Source: Paraburkholderia adhaesiva (GTDB lineage Bacteria; Pseudomonadota; Gammaproteobacteria; Burkholderiales; Burkholderiaceae). From it: DNA of 64,000 nt. Under the pieces are notes generated by a model. The model ran no database searches. It saw only the letters and a program-made list of their open reading frames with translations, and had not been told where the DNA came from. The position numbers and the translations under genes are program-made. Of the stretch, positions 63,096-64,000 are shown piece after piece. Within the stretch, counting starts at the first letter, position 1. The number at the start of each line of letters is the position of its first letter. Location: positions 930,001 through 994,000 of the forward strand of contig NZ_JAJEJQ010000001.1 of assembly GCF_021390575.1 (NCBI RefSeq), read 5' to 3'.

Positions 63096-64000
63096 ATGAA
63101 GATCGGAATCTCCAGCAACGCGCTCAAGCACAGCGGCGGCCTCGAACGGTACGCCATGGATCTCGTGCGCGGGCTCGCCGCTCGGGGCCAGCGACCGGCA
63201 TTCTTCGCGCGTAAGTTCGATCTCGCAGTGCCGGAGTGTCAGCTCGTCGACCGGTATCGCATCAATGTCTCCTTCCTGCCCGGCAAGTGGCGCGATGCGT
63301 GGTTTTCGACGCAGCTCGCGACGCTGCGCCAACGGGCCGATGTGGACGTCCTGATCGGCTGCAACCGTGTCGATTCATCGGAGATTGCGATCTGCGGCGG
63401 CACGCACCGCGGCTTTCTGCGGGCCACCGGCCGCCCGTTGCGCCGGTCCGACCGCTGGCAGATCGAACTCGAAAGCCGTCAATACGAGCGTTCGCGCGTG
63501 ATCGTCGCGCATTCGGACCTGATGCGCGCGGAGCTACTCGAACTGTACAACGTGGACGACGCGAAGATCCGCGTGCTCTACCCGCCCGTCGACGGTGCGC
63601 GCTTCTCGCCCGTCGATGACGCCGCGCGCGCCGCGCTACGCGCGTCCTATGGCTTTGGCGAGCACGAAACCGTGCTGCTCTTCCCGTCGAGCAGTCACGA
63701 CCGCAAGGGTCTTCCGCTCATCGAGTCGGTCGTGAACGGGCTGGACCTGCCGGTTGTCGTCGCCGTGGCAGGGCGACCGCCCGAGCGCACGAGCGAGCAC
63801 GTGCGCTATATCGGCTACGTAAAAGACCTCGAAAACGCCTACCGCGCCGCCGATTACGCGATTCTTGCATCGAAGTACGAACCGTTCGGGCTCGTCGGCA
63901 TCGAGTCGGCGATGTGCGGCACGCCTGTGATTCTTTCGTCGAATATCGGCTGCTGCGACGCCATTGCCGACGCCGCGAAGCACGTCTTCCGCCCGGGCGA
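63096..64000 (+). CDS. Glycosyltransferase family 4 (3' truncated by window)
   Basis: The frame opens at the ATG at 63096 after a GGGG and stays open to the window end, giving about 301 residues. It is a GT-B enzyme: KIGISSNALKHSGGLERYAMDLVRGLAARG at the start, RVIVAHSDLMRAELLELYNV and IRVLYPPVDGARF in the middle, LLFPSSSHDRKGLPLIESV, and the retaining E-x7-E motif in SKYEPFGLVGIESAMCGTPV. Gene context (waaL, msbA, GT2) points to LPS core or O-antigen assembly. Donor and acceptor are unknown. Confidence 0.9.
   Translation, partial: MKIGISSNALKHSGGLERYAMDLVRGLAARGQRPAFFARKFDLAVPECQLVDRYRINVSFLPGKWRDAWFSTQLATLRQRADVDVLIGCNRVDSSEIAICGGTHRGFLRATGRPLRRSDRWQIELESRQYERSRVIVAHSDLMRAELLELYNVDDAKIRVLYPPVDGARFSPVDDAARAALRASYGFGEHETVLLFPSSSHDRKGLPLIESVVNGLDLPVVVAVAGRPPERTSEHVRYIGYVKDLENAYRAADYAILASKYEPFGLVGIESAMCGTPVILSSNIGCCDAIADAAKHVFRPG

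Noticed and set aside
1..64000. tRNA, rRNA, CRISPR array, IS element or prophage
   Set aside because: I looked for tRNA-type ends, regularly spaced repeats and transposase or integrase genes and saw none. A tRNA scan would be decisive.

Overview
The window is about 65% G+C with Burkholderiaceae-type codon use. Its gene set points to Paraburkholderia or a close relative: a MocR/aminotransferase/RidA/PhzF group, an rnfB-nth-DUF1841 block, an intracellular PHA depolymerase, FtsK with a very long linker, a Vgr-type type VI spike, and an msbA/waaL LPS region. This placement is by gene content and protein resemblance only; no database was searched. Most of the window is ordinary chromosomal backbone. 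I saw no tRNA, rRNA, IS element or CRISPR array.

Layout. 1-5.5 kb: parC 3' end, a CopD-like membrane protein, a membrane GGDEF-EAL protein, PhzF and RidA. 5.5-8.5 kb: a PLP aminotransferase divergent from a MocR regulator. 8.5-11.8 kb: htpG behind a consensus sigma-32 promoter, then ubiC and a deoxyinosine DNA glycosylase. 11.8-15.1 kb: GNAT, cupin and AraC genes, then a GAF-GGDEF cyclase. 15.1-20.3 kb: the main accessory region, with vgrG followed by an A+T-rich putative peptidoglycan-targeting effector, its putative periplasmic immunity gene and a truncated signal-peptide ORF. 20.3-25.3 kb: a chemoreceptor with a sigma-28-like promoter, a SpeE-like methyltransferase, and a DUF3311/SSS symporter pair. 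25.4-32 kb: FUSC protein, VOC protein, transaldolase, BenE, and a VWA/MoxR pair. 32-37.8 kb: two c-type cytochromes, an AraC-GyrI regulator, DUF1841, endonuclease III, an RnfB-like ferredoxin and a TetR regulator. 37.8-47.5 kb: PHA depolymerase, GH15, DUF3096, lactonase-fold protein and FtsK. 47.6-54.5 kb: META lipoprotein, PurT, two small exported proteins, a DEAD-box helicase, GluQ and TrhO. 54.7-64 kb: dnaE, then an LPS region (GT2, msbA, waaL, and a GT4 gene cut by the window end).

The most interesting system is the vgrG cassette. VgrG is core-like in composition, but its last ~80 codons and the next two genes drop to roughly one third to one half G+C. The 269-aa product carries an R-Y-x-H-x-G-N-x-S-x-G-C motif near its C-terminus that recalls the compact His/Cys site of Tlde1-type L,D-transpeptidase-fold effectors. 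The next gene overlaps it by ATGA and encodes an exported four-cysteine protein that looks like DUF4952. I infer a type VI effector/immunity pair acting on peptidoglycan in the periplasm.

Other points of note: a dispersed imperfect palindrome present twice; three CGGTACA-type half-sites between the MocR gene and its aminotransferase; an RnfB-like protein without other Rnf genes; an ~800-residue FtsK linker with recurring Trp motifs; and a VWA protein whose MIDAS motif reads D-x-G-x-S.
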